NCBI GenBank assembly: GCA_029262735.1
Contig: JAJCYY010000019.1
Coordinates: 78,624-142,623 of the forward strand
Direction of reading: 5' to 3'
DNA length: 64,000 nt
From: Chloroflexota bacterium
Lineage (GTDB): Bacteria; Chloroflexota; Dehalococcoidia; Lucifugimonadales; Lucifugimonadaceae
Shown: positions 1 through 8,386 of the stretch, one piece after another
Layout of the letters: each line of letters opens with the position of its first letter
How positions within the stretch are numbered: position 1 is the stretch's first letter
The notes under the pieces: generated by a model
The model's database searches: none
What the model saw: the letters and a program-made list of their open reading frames with translations, nothing else
What the model was told of the DNA's origin: nothing
Program-made: the position numbers and the translations under genes

Positions 1-460
1 GTTTGGCTATCTGCTCCAGCCTGTCCCATTCGGCGGGATGTCCGAACACGTCCACGCCAAGGATCGCTTTTGTTCGAGGAGTGATTGCGCTTTCGATGGC
101 GTCAGGGTCGATGCAGAGAGTCTGAGGGTCGATGTCTACGAAGACCGGTTTTGCGTCGATGAACAGGATGCAGTTTGAAGATGCCACGAAGCTGAACGGC
201 GTTGTGATCACCTCGTCACCGGCTTTTAGGTCGAGAGCCAGGACTGCCAGGTGCAACGCGCTGGTGCCGCTGTTGACGGCCACGGCATGTGCGACACCTG
301 CCTGTTCGGCCAGGAGCGACTCGAAGCGTTCGACCTCAGGGCCGAGACTGAGCACCGGTCCCTCAAGCACCTTCATCACGGCCTCACGTTCGAGGTCGGT
401 GATGTCCGGTCGGGCCAGGGGAATCGATGCTATCTTTCGTTCTGGGACATTTAGCGTCAC
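1..460 (-). CDS. DegT/DnrJ/EryC1/StrS aminotransferase, N-terminal part (PglE-like), cut by window edge
   Basis: PLP-dependent aminotransferase of nucleotide-sugar biosynthesis, expected to convert a 4-keto sugar nucleotide to the 4-amino sugar. Reading back from position 460 gives about 153 residues typical of the family: IPLARPDITDLE near the N-terminus, the cofactor-binding stretch VNSGTSALHLAV, then ITTPFSFVASSN, the PVFVDIDP segment and TKAILGVDVFGHP. The lysine that binds PLP would lie beyond position 1, so it cannot be checked. The start is GTG at 458-460; it overlaps the stop of the upstream acyltransferase as GTGA, which indicates translational coupling. An ATG at 450 opens a frame that stops after six codons, so it was not used. 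Context (acyltransferase and phosphoglycosyl transferase upstream) suggests a PglE role in a diamino sugar; the exact substrate is inference. Confidence 0.9.
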   Translation of the reverse strand, partial: MTLNVPERKIASIPLARPDITDLEREAVMKVLEGPVLSLGPEVERFESLLAEQAGVAHAVAVNSGTSALHLAVLALDLKAGDEVITTPFSFVASSNCILFIDAKPVFVDIDPQTLCIDPDAIESAITPRTKAILGVDVFGHPAEWDRLEQIAK

Positions 461-1152
461 TGTGCTGCTCTCCTTAGTCGAACCGGCACTGCACGAGTGC
501 CGACAACTGTCGTATTAGGCGCGACATCCTTTGTGACCGTGGCTCCGGCCCCAACCGTCGCCCATTCGCCTATCCGTACTCCGGGCACGACGGATGCGCC
601 GATGCCTATGTGTGTGCCGCGCCCGACTGTTACGCCTCCTGCGAGGTTGACTCCAGGAGAGATGTGGCAGAAATCTTCGATCACGCAGTCGTGGTCAACC
701 GATGCGCTTGTGTTGACGATTACGTGGGCGCCAAGAACCGCCCCGGCGTTGAGCACCGCGTTTGGCATAACGACAGAGCCGGGGCCGATGCTGACATCGG
801 AGCCGATCTGGGCAGATCTGTGGATCGCGGTTGCGAGTCTGAAATCTGTCCGTGCTATATCGGCGGCTATTCTCTCGCGATCACGATTGTTGCCAATTCC
901 GACGATCAGGTCTGCCTTTTCGGCCGAGTTCTTCGCCATCCACGAACCCGGGCTGCCAAGCACCGGCCTGCCAAGAATCTCCGTGCCGTGAAGCTCGGGT
1001 CTGTCGTCCAGGAAACCTGCGATATCGACCGCTGGCGTCTGACTGGAGAGCACATCCGCGACGACTCTTGCGTGGCCTCCAGCGCCGCATATAGCGACCT
1101 GTCGTCCTGCGCGGGTTACGCCTCCGTTGGCGCTCAAGTCACCGCTGATCAA
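457..1152 (-). CDS. NeuD/PglD-type sugar O/N-acyltransferase (left-handed beta-helix)
   Basis: 231 residues. The N-terminal part (about 18-105) is the small Rossmann-like PglD_N domain, starting CGAGGHARVVADVL. From about 108 to 220 it is a hexapeptide-repeat helix (IGSDVSIGPGSVV, IGIGASVVPGVRIGEWATVGAGATV). His154 in the DHDC motif matches the catalytic base of PglD. Family role: acetyl-CoA dependent acylation of a UDP-4-amino sugar in bacillosamine or legionaminic-type pathways. It begins with TTG at 1152, overlapping the stop of the sugar transferase by four bases (TTGA), and its own stop overlaps the aminotransferase start. The three genes are therefore tightly coupled in the order seen for pglC-pglD-pglE. 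Acyl donor and whether it acts on O or N are not readable from sequence. Confidence 0.88.
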   Translation of the reverse strand: MISGDLSANGGVTRAGRQVAICGAGGHARVVADVLSSQTPAVDIAGFLDDRPELHGTEILGRPVLGSPGSWMAKNSAEKADLIVGIGNNRDRERIAADIARTDFRLATAIHRSAQIGSDVSIGPGSVVMPNAVLNAGAVLGAHVIVNTSASVDHDCVIEDFCHISPGVNLAGGVTVGRGTHIGIGASVVPGVRIGEWATVGAGATVTKDVAPNTTVVGTRAVPVRLRRAAQ

Positions 1153-1799
1153 CTGTTGATCTCAGGCTTGGTTTCAGTGGTGCTCTTCGCCAGCGGCGCC
1201 AGCGGGGCACCAAAATCCTCGTTGGCCCCGTCCTCCGCGTAAACGCCGTCCCTGGTTACGAAGGCAACCCAGAAGGTCTTAAACAGGATCTTGAGATCAA
1301 GCCAGAGCGAGAGATGGTCGACGTACCAGATGTCCATCTCTATGCGGTCTTCCCACGAGAGACGGTTCCGACCGTTGACGGATGCCCAACTAGTGATGCC
1401 GGGACGCACCTCGAGCCTGCGCCTCTGGTGGTCGTTATACGCCTCGACCTGGTGTGTGAGTGTTGGGCGCGGGCCAACGAAACTCATGTCGCCGTTGAGG
1501 ATGTTGAATATCTGTGGCAGCTCGTCGAGGCTCAGCGCACGCAGCAAACTGCCAATCCTGGTGATGCGGGCATCGCCCTTCTCAACCCTGTCGCCAAGGC
1601 CCTTTTTGGCTGCTCCGTCCACCATCGTCCTGAATTTCCAGATGACGAATACTTTGCCGCGCGCCCCGGCTCTCTTCTGTCTGAAGAAAACCGGTCCACG
1701 TGACTCCGCCTTGATTGCCAGCGCGATGAGCGCAAATGGCAATGAAAGCAGGATCAGCCAGCTAAGGCTGATCGCTATGTCTATCCCGCGTTTGGTCAA
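1149..1799 (-). CDS. PglC-like monotopic phosphoglycosyl transferase
   Basis: 216 residues, the size of the short PglC form without extra N-terminal membrane domains. A re-entrant hydrophobic segment lies at about 8-30, followed by the hallmark GPVFFRQKRAG and KFRTM motifs (36-59). The catalytic Asp-Glu pair is Asp92-Glu93 in LSLDELPQ, then GDMSFVGPRP. Family role: transfer of a phospho-sugar from a UDP-sugar to undecaprenyl phosphate at the inner leaflet, the first membrane step in glycan assembly. The start is TTG at 1799 because GGGGAG stands five bases upstream; no ATG fits. The 105-base gap to the upstream GT4 gene holds no gene. It is followed with a 4-base overlap by the PglD-like gene. 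Confidence 0.92.
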   Translation of the reverse strand: MTKRGIDIAISLSWLILLSLPFALIALAIKAESRGPVFFRQKRAGARGKVFVIWKFRTMVDGAAKKGLGDRVEKGDARITRIGSLLRALSLDELPQIFNILNGDMSFVGPRPTLTHQVEAYNDHQRRRLEVRPGITSWASVNGRNRLSWEDRIEMDIWYVDHLSLWLDLKILFKTFWVAFVTRDGVYAEDGANEDFGAPLAPLAKSTTETKPEINS

Positions 1800-1904
1800 T
1801 TTGGCTCCCCTTTTGGAGACGAGCTCAAGTCCGAAGACTTTGAACTACCGCTTTTTCCGGACTGTATTGCGCAGTCCAGCCACACTGCCGGGAGACTTTG
1901 TGGG

Positions 1905-3143
1905 CTATTGGTGAATGTCATCTTGCGTGGACTTCTCTGGCGAATATGCCGAGTCGACAACCGGCACAGCCAGTGCCGGATGCCGCTCTGAGACGATGCG
2001 CGCATAGTGCCAGAGCTGTCGGTCGAGGACTGTCTGTTCATCGAAATAGAGCTCGGCGCGCTCTCGGCCCTTCTCACCCATGCTCCGGGCGAGTTCCGGT
2101 GAGTTCAGCACATCGACAATGGCCCTGCCAAGCGCCTCGGCATCTCGGACTGGCACAAGAAGACCAGTCTCGCCGTGGGACACCTCTTCACGACAGCCCC
2201 TGATGTCAGACGCGATCACCGGCTTGCCGGAGGCCATCGCCTCGATGATTGTCCGGGGCATGCCTTCTCGGTATGACGGGAGGACGAACACATCGAACGC
2301 CTGCATCATCTCTTCAACGTCGTCGATGAATCCGGTGAACTTGACCCGGAACGGTAGATCCGCCGATGCGAGATATTCCTGCACCAGTCCCTGGGTCTCG
2401 CTATCCCTGTCACCGCCGGTCTTGTTATCACCGGCGATCAGGAGGACAAGGTTGGGAATGCGCTCGCTGGCCTGCCTCATGGCCTCTAGCAGCTCGAAGA
2501 TTCCCTTCTCACGCACCAACCGGCCGACGTAACCGACAGCCAACTCACCTTCCTGAAGGCCGAACCTGGCGCGCACGGCGCTGTTGTCTTCCCGTGGCGT
2601 GAATCGGTTGATGTCTACACCGTTGCTAATCCATACAACTCGCTGTTGCGGTGCAATACGGTAGCGCACGGCAGCCTGGGCATCTTCGGTGCTCTGCGTG
2701 AACAGCAGGTCGGTGAAACGCCCCAGTATTCGTTCGAGCATTACGGTGACCCGCTTCGCCCAGGGCTTCATCAGGTCGTGAAAATAGAATCCGTGTGCCG
2801 TGTAGATAACCGTCGGCACTCCGGCCAGCTTTGCAGCCAGCCTGCCGACACCGGCCGCAACCGGAGTGTGCACGTGAACGATGTCGTACTTTTCTTTACG
2901 CAGCAGCCTGTACAGCGCCCAGATTGCCTTAATCGTCTTGAACGGCGATAGTGAGCGACTCATCGGCAACGTGTGAATCACGTAGCCTTGCTTTTTGAGA
3001 CCCTGTGCAAACCGACCGTCCGCACACGCCGATTCGACGACGTAGCCGTTCGCCTTGAGATTGATTATCAGAGGCAACAGCAGCTTATCGATGGTGATAT
3101 CGCTGGCTGCTACCTGCAGAACGCGCACTTCACGCTGGGACAT
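1905..3143 (-). CDS. Glycosyltransferase family 4 (PglA-like)
   Basis: 412 residues with a GT-B fold. N-terminal acceptor domain: VLQVAASDITIDKLLLPL, then HVHTPVAAGVGRLAAKLAG and VIYTAHGFYFHD, typical of PglA/WcaL-like enzymes that add the second sugar to a lipid-linked sugar. C-terminal donor domain: VGYVGRLVREKGIFELLEAM and the EX7E motif EGMPRTIIEAMASGKPVI, with E of REGMP and E of IIEAM as nucleotide-sugar contacts. Start ATG at 3143 lies within the last codons of the upstream epimerase, with GGAG six bases ahead. Position directly before a PglC-like gene argues for a shared lipid-linked glycan pathway. The sugar transferred is unknown. Confidence 0.9.
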   Translation of the reverse strand: MSQREVRVLQVAASDITIDKLLLPLIINLKANGYVVESACADGRFAQGLKKQGYVIHTLPMSRSLSPFKTIKAIWALYRLLRKEKYDIVHVHTPVAAGVGRLAAKLAGVPTVIYTAHGFYFHDLMKPWAKRVTVMLERILGRFTDLLFTQSTEDAQAAVRYRIAPQQRVVWISNGVDINRFTPREDNSAVRARFGLQEGELAVGYVGRLVREKGIFELLEAMRQASERIPNLVLLIAGDNKTGGDRDSETQGLVQEYLASADLPFRVKFTGFIDDVEEMMQAFDVFVLPSYREGMPRTIIEAMASGKPVIASDIRGCREEVSHGETGLLVPVRDAEALGRAIVDVLNSPELARSMGEKGRERAELYFDEQTVLDRQLWHYARIVSERHPALAVPVVDSAYSPEKSTQDDIHQ

Positions 3144-4083
3144 TGTTCAGCTCCGAGCTCCGGTACCAGTCGATGGTCCGTCTCAGTCCCTCTTCGACGG
3201 TTACTGCCGGTTGATAGTCCAGCAGGTCTGATGCCTTGCGGACATCTGCGTACGAGTCTCGAATGTCGCCTGTGCGCGGTTCTCCGTAGCTCGCCTCAAT
3301 ATGACTTTCGGTCAGGTCTTTCATCGTTTCGAGCAGAGCGTTCAGCGAAACTCGGCCACCGGCTGCGACGTTGAACGCCTCACCAGCTCCTTTTGTCGCC
3401 CGCATCGCCAGCATGTTCGCTTCGATCACGTTGTCGACGTATGTGAAGTCTCTTGTCTGTTCACCGTCACCAAAGATTCCGGGAGAGAAACCTTCGAGAA
3501 GGGCGGCTGCGAATTTCGGAATCACGGCGGCGTAGATCGAATTCGGGGACTGCCGCGGACCGAAGACGTTGAAGTAGCGGAGCGCGTATGTTTCGAGTCC
3601 GTAGACCCGCTTGAACACACGGCAGTACAGCTCTGCGGTCAGTTTCGTCACTCCATAGGGGGAGCTGGGGACCGTCGGCATCTCCTCGTGCTTCGGCAGG
3701 GTCGGTGTGTCGCCGTATACAGATGAGGAGGATGCGTATACGAACCGCTTCACGCCCGCGTCCCGGGCAGCGACCAGCACGTTCAGTGTGCCGTTCACAT
3801 TGACCTGGTTGCTCTTGATCGGGTCTTCCACCGACCTCGAGACGGACCCCAGTGCGGCCTCGTGGAACACAACCTCAGCGCCATTTACGGCACGTTCCAG
3901 CGCCGAGCCGTCGAGGATGTCGCCCTCTATCAGCTCGATCTTGCTCTCAACATGTCTCAGGTTTGTGGGGTCGCCGGTGCTGAGATCGTCGAGCACCGTG
4001 ACCTCGAACCCTTCACTCAGGAGGCGGTCGACTATGTGGGAGCCGATGAATCCTGCTCCGCCGGTTACAAGCGCCTTGCTCAT
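3130..4083 (-). CDS. NAD-dependent nucleotide-sugar epimerase/dehydratase (SDR)
   Basis: 317 residues of the extended SDR family. NAD-binding GGAGFIG at 8-14, the IVDRL helix, acidic DDLSTG that binds the adenosine ribose, SSSSVYGDTP with the catalytic Ser, and the YGVTK catalytic Tyr/Lys pair. RYFNVFGPRQSPNSIYAAVIPKF and FGDGEQTRDFTYVDN are typical of UDP-glucose/GlcNAc 4-epimerases. Likely role: supplying UDP-Gal(NAc)-type or related UDP-sugar for the glycan operon. Stop overlaps the GT4 start by 14 bases. It lies 301 bases downstream of the NusG-like gene in the same direction. A dehydratase or other epimerase activity cannot be excluded. Confidence 0.9.
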   Translation of the reverse strand: MSKALVTGGAGFIGSHIVDRLLSEGFEVTVLDDLSTGDPTNLRHVESKIELIEGDILDGSALERAVNGAEVVFHEAALGSVSRSVEDPIKSNQVNVNGTLNVLVAARDAGVKRFVYASSSSVYGDTPTLPKHEEMPTVPSSPYGVTKLTAELYCRVFKRVYGLETYALRYFNVFGPRQSPNSIYAAVIPKFAAALLEGFSPGIFGDGEQTRDFTYVDNVIEANMLAMRATKGAGEAFNVAAGGRVSLNALLETMKDLTESHIEASYGEPRTGDIRDSYADVRKASDLLDYQPAVTVEEGLRRTIDWYRSSELNNVPA

Positions 4084-4384
4084 TCAGTAGTCACTTTCAG
4101 TTCTTGCTTTTAGTCGTCACGAATGAAACTGGAGTCCGATCGTTCAGCACGAATTGCGGCCGGGATCGGAGTCAACTTTGATCAGGTCCGCCGGGTGTCT
4201 GCCGATTGAGCGAATTCGCAGGCTCTTGCGGCAGGCGGCGGTAGAGAAGATCCCGATCGGTATCAAGCGTTCGATACGGAAGATTCGGGCATGCTGCCGC
4301 ACTCCGACGTTTCCCGGAGTTCAGATTCGGACATTAACTTTCAGCCGCTCACCCAGGGCGGCTTAAAACGAGGGGAGGACGGGC
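4084..4384 (-). other. Leader interval between the antiterminator and the glycan genes
   Basis: No gene seen in these 301 bases. In other bacteria RfaH/UpxY-type proteins act on a leader in front of the sugar genes, and this interval is in the right place for such a site. The only structure read by eye is a 6-base inverted repeat (4343-4348 with 4358-4363) shortly after the NusG-like stop codon. No ops or JUMPstart sequence was recognised on the transcribed strand. Confidence 0.35.
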
Positions 4385-4909
4385 CTAGCCGGCTTCGAGA
4401 CCGAAGCGGCGGCGCCATGAGCCCTTTGCAGCTTCAATATCCAGATCAGATAGTTCGACCGAGGCGATGCCTGAAACAGAGTTCAGGAGCACCAGGCATC
4501 GGTCGCGTGAGGACAGATATCCATTGAACACAGCTTCGAATCCGCTGAACGGTCCGTCGACTATCGCAACGGAGTCGCCGGGGTTGAATCGCTTGGAGAC
4601 CATCCCGTCGTTCCAGCGTCGGGTCTTCTGCTGAAGGTATTCGATCAGCGAGTCCGGCATCGTCGCCAGCCCACCGGCTTCGGTGAGGAAGTACGACAGG
4701 CCCGGCGCCCAGCGTATTGCCTGCCATTCCGGTGCCCTGGGATCAAAACGGCAAAAGACATAGGTGTTGAAGAGAGGCTCGAAGCTGCCGTCGGACTTGC
4801 CGTGTTTACGAATTTCGGGGTAGTAGGTCTCGACGTCCCACCGGCTCAAGCTCTCGATCAAGAGCTTGGCTTTTCTGGACTGGCTTTTTGCTACATACCA
4901 ACTTGTCAT
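4385..4909 (-). CDS. NusG/RfaH-family specialised antiterminator
   Basis: 174 residues. The N-terminal NGN domain begins TSWYVAKSQSRKAKLLIESL, continues VETYYPEIRKHG and has the FNTYVFCRFDP strand, as in UpxY/RfaH paralogues of NusG. A KOW-type C-terminal domain follows at about 110-160: FNPGDSVAIVDGPFSGFEAVFNG. Family role: binds RNA polymerase and suppresses termination, usually in the long polysaccharide operon that it heads. Its place as first gene of the minus-strand sugar operon fits exactly. ATG at 4909 was chosen since GAGG sits six bases ahead; a TTG two codons earlier is the alternative. The main NusG of the cell would lie near ribosomal protein genes, which are absent here. Confidence 0.88.
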   Translation of the reverse strand: MTSWYVAKSQSRKAKLLIESLSRWDVETYYPEIRKHGKSDGSFEPLFNTYVFCRFDPRAPEWQAIRWAPGLSYFLTEAGGLATMPDSLIEYLQQKTRRWNDGMVSKRFNPGDSVAIVDGPFSGFEAVFNGYLSSRDRCLVLLNSVSGIASVELSDLDIEAAKGSWRRRFGLEAG

Positions 4910-5833
4910 CTTCAACCTCGCAGACTCATCGAGTTTCGCGAATGGCTCTGAACAGGGACTTTAGAACTGATGCCTTACCCGCTCGTTACTACGGATGCTC
5001 TTTAAGTCATCGATGGAACATATTCACGGACCTCGGGTCCATTACGGTCTTGTGGACAAGCATTCGATCTGATCTGCCAGTGCTGTGAAATTCAGTGAAA
5101 AAGAGCAGGCTCCCGCACCGAAATCACCATGTGGCTTCAGTTGATCGCCTGTTATTTGCACCCCTGGCCGACGGTGTTTTCGAACTCCGCCGACCTTCGC
5201 CCCGTTGCACGGTCCATGTGCAGAATGCCGCAACTGGATACCGTCGCTGAGGAACGATAACTGAGATTGCAGTCAGTTGTATGTAAAAGTGTGTTGACCA
5301 GCGGTTAATAAAGTGTCAACAAAAGGGTCACCGCTTGAAGGCCGATCTGTACGCACTGGCGGGCTGACCGGCGCATTGGAGAGGCTACTGGGCGAGATGG
5401 CGGCAGAAGCCCCCAATCCGGTCGAAAGCAGTGGGGTCCCTAAAGAGTTCGCCGCCCATGGTATACGCGTCTCGGCGCTTTGTTCACTTATTGATGGCGT
5501 ATCTGTGAGCGAGTGTCTAGATCAACCCCTGGCAGATCGGTTGCGGGCACCACATAAGCCTGTAGAAGCTCGTTTTTGTTCACGGACAGGGAGCTTGAGG
5601 TTCAGGCTGCTCCGCTGTTCTGTCGGCTGCCGGTATGCGAGTGAAACCGGAGCCTGAAGGCTCTGGGCCTGTTCACGCGGTCAGGTCACTCGTTCTGTGA
5701 TGCGGATGTCTATCTGGGACTTCACGAGCAGCACGCTCGAATTCGTCTGTCTCAGACTTGGACGGGGTGTTTGCCGTTCTGAGAACGAGAAGCGATCTTG
5801 CCTTACAACGGAGTGATCCGACGATAAACGTCG
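4910..5833. other. Long intergenic region with small inverted repeats
   Basis: About 920 bases without a convincing gene. It must hold the promoter of the glycan operon. Inverted repeats read by eye: GGACC-TCG-GGTCC at 5028-5040, CTTGT-GG-ACAAG at 5049-5060, and TGTTGAC (5292-5298) with GTCAACA (5315-5321). An open frame of 114 codons at 5313-5657 has no family resemblance and was not called. Confidence 0.4.
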
Positions 5834-7432
5834 TTACAGCGCGTTGAGGAATGCGATGAGCGCCTCGCGCTCCTCAGACGAAAGGCTCTTGAAGACATCA
5901 CGAGACTCTTCGCCTTCGCCGCCATGCCAGAGAATCGCTTCAGTCAGGTTCCTGGCACGGCCATCGTGCATGAACCGGGTGTGACCGTTCACAGTCTCCA
6001 CCAGCCCGATGCCCCACAACGGTGCTGTGCGCCATTCAGTGCCGTTCGCCGCGAACTCCGGCCTGTTGTCGGCCAGGTCTTCACCCATGTCGTGCAACAG
6101 AAGGTCTGTGTAGGGGAATATGGTCTGGTTGGAGACTGCGCTGACGTCATGCTCGCCGGTTTCCTGCCGGGGCGTGTGACATGACGAACAGCCGCTGGAG
6201 AGGAAAAGCTCGGCGCCACTTCTCACCTGCGGGTCGTCTATGTTCCTCATAGCAGGCACCGCCAGCGTCTGGGTGAACAGGGTTATGTCCAGCACTCTGT
6301 TGCCGGCCAGGTCCGTTGTTTTGCCGATGTCTGCAAGGTTGTGGCAGTCGGTCTGCGGATCGGTACATTCCTCGACAGGATAGAGCGACGAAGTGATTCC
6401 GAGGTCGCCATTGAACGCAGCTGCGGCCTGCTGCACGGCCTCCGGCTGCCCCGCCTTCCACCCGAATCTGCCGATATCGATCTGTCCAGTGCGGCGGTTG
6501 GGCACCATGTTCACCCGCCCTGAGATACCGTCGCCGTCGGCGTCGTCAGGGTCGGTCATGGCAAGCAGGACCTCATCTGGGATGGCCTCAAGCAGACCCA
6601 TGCCAATCATGGCCGGGGCAACCCGCGGGGACATCATGATTTCCGGGTGAAGCGGTCCGTACGCCAGGTCTTCGAGCGCGTACACAGGCTTCAGCAGCGT
6701 GTACGGGGTGCCGTCCGCAAACTGACCGGTGATCTTCAGATGGTTGATCTGGATGACGCCCTCAGGCTCGACATCCGAGATTGAATCGTCCTGGAACTGT
6801 CCTCCGTAGTTCGGGTCATTTACCGGACCGGCAGAACCAGGGACCGACAGCCTCATCAATAGTCCGTCCGCGGGTTTGCCTGGATTTAGAGGGGGCTGCG
6901 CGCGCCCGTTATTCACATGGCAGGAGCTGCAGGCGCGGGCGTTCAGAAGAGGGCCAAGTCCGGTTTTAGGCGTCCAGTTCTCCAGGAAAAGCGCCTCACC
7001 AATCCTGAGGCTCGAGATGTCGGAGTCAGCCAGGTTGGGAGCTGGAAGTACGAAGGCGTCTCCCTGGGAGAGAAAAACCGTTGTTTCGCCGCCAAGCAAC
7101 TGAACCAGGATGTCGTCGGCGCTCAAGGTCGGCTCAACGGGCGCTGCGGTGATTGTCGGCCTGATCCCGGTAGCAGTGGCTGTCGGCCGAACGTCGGTTG
7201 CGGTGGCCGTTGACTGGATCTGTGTGGCGGTGGGTTGCAGATCAGCGTTGGTAGCGGTTGGATCTACCTTGTCGGGGCCAGACGAGGAGCAGGCGATGGC
7301 TGCGACGACAATCAAGGTAGACAGCCCGACCACGACCGTCCAACCGCGTGCCGTCCTGATCCAGTCTGTGAACGAGAACGTTCGCAACGCCCTTTGAGGG
7401 GATCCGGGTCCCTGTTGTCGATTCAAAGCCAA
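5834..7432 (-). CDS. Di-haem cytochrome c oxidoreductase (DUF1111 / DHOR), lipoprotein
   Basis: 532 residues. A hydrophobic segment at about 31-47 ends in AAIAC; Cys48 fits a lipobox, so it is probably a lipoprotein outside the cell. Residues 55-103 are a Thr/Pro/Ala-rich linker with repeated PTATAT units. The folded part carries two c-type haem sites, CSSCH at 168-172 and CSSCH at 415-419, and the family signatures GPLLNARAC, MSPRVAPAMIGMGLLEAIP and DADGDGISGRVN. Known members are annotated as thiol oxidoreductases or putative peroxidases; the substrate is not established. The first codon is TTG at 7432; a TTG about 13 codons later with AGGG ahead is also possible. It lies 288 bases after the minus-strand membrane protein gene, with two palindromes between. 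Confidence 0.85.
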   Translation of the reverse strand: MALNRQQGPGSPQRALRTFSFTDWIRTARGWTVVVGLSTLIVVAAIACSSSGPDKVDPTATNADLQPTATQIQSTATATDVRPTATATGIRPTITAAPVEPTLSADDILVQLLGGETTVFLSQGDAFVLPAPNLADSDISSLRIGEALFLENWTPKTGLGPLLNARACSSCHVNNGRAQPPLNPGKPADGLLMRLSVPGSAGPVNDPNYGGQFQDDSISDVEPEGVIQINHLKITGQFADGTPYTLLKPVYALEDLAYGPLHPEIMMSPRVAPAMIGMGLLEAIPDEVLLAMTDPDDADGDGISGRVNMVPNRRTGQIDIGRFGWKAGQPEAVQQAAAAFNGDLGITSSLYPVEECTDPQTDCHNLADIGKTTDLAGNRVLDITLFTQTLAVPAMRNIDDPQVRSGAELFLSSGCSSCHTPRQETGEHDVSAVSNQTIFPYTDLLLHDMGEDLADNRPEFAANGTEWRTAPLWGIGLVETVNGHTRFMHDGRARNLTEAILWHGGEGEESRDVFKSLSSEEREALIAFLNAL

Positions 7433-7566
7433 TTTGCCACTTCGATCCCAGATAGAGTCCAGATTGGGCCCAAATTGGTGAGGTATGTTTTCGGAGTCGA
7501 ATCAGTGCCCCGGCGGTCCCGGTGCGGATTCATTCTGTGCAGCTGGCGACGTTACCGGGAGTCGAT

Positions 7567-7583
7567 GTGGACCGTAGGTCCAC
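7567..7583. promoter_or_regulatory. 17-base palindrome upstream of the di-haem gene
   Basis: GTGGACC and GGTCCAC separated by GTA, perfect 7-base arms, about 135 bases ahead of the di-haem oxidoreductase start. The core GGACC-N3-GGTCC recurs at 5028-5040 ahead of the glycan operon. Operator function is inference. Confidence 0.35.
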
Positions 7584-7637
7584 CGGGAAGCCCGACATAA
7601 CTTACGATACCAATGTTCTGGATGAATCAGAATGGAT

Positions 7638-7651
7638 ATTTGGTACCAAAT
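7638..7651. promoter_or_regulatory. Perfect 14-base palindrome
   Basis: ATTTGGTACCAAAT, fully symmetric, 70 bases after the stop of the membrane sensor gene and about 205 bases ahead of the di-haem gene. Shape fits a dimeric repressor site; no regulator gene is adjacent. Confidence 0.3.
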
Positions 7652-7720
7652 TTAGGACGGGTAAGTACCTTGCCGGCGCCATTCAACGCGGCGTCCGGTC
7701 ACAGGCGCATCGAGACGCGG

Positions 7721-8386
7721 TCAGGCCACAGCGGCAACTCGCTTCACGTGCGAACCAAGCATGAAGCGAGCAAACTGGGCCATGAGCGTCGCTTCCAGGT
7801 TCAGGAGGTGCGGAGTCACAAACACTGCCAGCAGGCCGATTGGCAGGAAGATCACCGCTTCTCCAAAGGTGTCTATGTCCCATGAGCCGATGCTGTTATC
7901 GGTCCACCGGTACCAGATGAACAGCGTTGTCAGCGACCACGAGACCGACAGGGTGACAACTACCGATACAAATGCTGCGATACCCAGTGGAAACTTGGCG
8001 AACAGGTAGACGATTCCGGTCCATGTGGTCATGTCGCCCAACTGCACCTTCAGTCGACGCCACGCCGAGACGAATATCCGCTCACCCGCGCCAAGGTTGT
8101 TGAGATTGGACTCAGCTCCATTGTCTTTATTGCGCGGTGCGACCGGTATTTCGATGTCCAGTAGCTCCGATGTGAGAGTGCGCTCAAATTTTGTCAGCAG
8201 GATGGACACCTCGAGCACGAAGAGCAGAATTAGGAGGCCAACCCAGATGATGATTGTGCCAAAGCCAACTGAGAATCCGGTGACCAGGAAGACAAAGTAG
8301 CCGATGCCGAGCGGGAAGCTGAACAGCAGGTAGAGCGTGTTGAGATACGTTTGTGGTTTGAGGTAGACGCCGAATACGTTGCTCAT
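7721..8386 (-). CDS. Multi-pass membrane protein resembling the putative 'sensor' domain family (PF13796-like)
   Basis: 221 residues. Two halves each start with an amphipathic segment followed by YLLFSFPLGIGYFVFLV (about 18-34) and YLFAKFPLGIAAFVSVV (about 126-142). The repeated FPLGI motif and about 4-6 membrane segments are typical of the domain found at the N-terminus of some actinobacterial and Chloroflexota kinases, or alone as here. No kinase or output domain is attached. Function unknown; a ligand-sensing or membrane-regulatory role is only suggested by family name. ATG at 8386 was chosen: GAGAGGG lies ten bases ahead. The longer GTG start at 8422 has no such site. Confidence 0.7.
   Translation of the reverse strand: MSNVFGVYLKPQTYLNTLYLLFSFPLGIGYFVFLVTGFSVGFGTIIIWVGLLILLFVLEVSILLTKFERTLTSELLDIEIPVAPRNKDNGAESNLNNLGAGERIFVSAWRRLKVQLGDMTTWTGIVYLFAKFPLGIAAFVSVVVTLSVSWSLTTLFIWYRWTDNSIGSWDIDTFGEAVIFLPIGLLAVFVTPHLLNLEATLMAQFARFMLGSHVKRVAAVA

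Noticed and set aside
4237..4244. GGCGGTAG, the core of the ops element used by RfaH, in the leader of the glycan operon
   Set aside because: It is on the plus strand, while the operon and its transcript run on the minus strand, so it would not be exposed on the correct strand. Eight bases can occur by chance.
5313..5657. 114-codon plus-strand frame in the gap before the di-haem gene
   Set aside because: No ribosome-binding site, no family resemblance and no typical codon bias.
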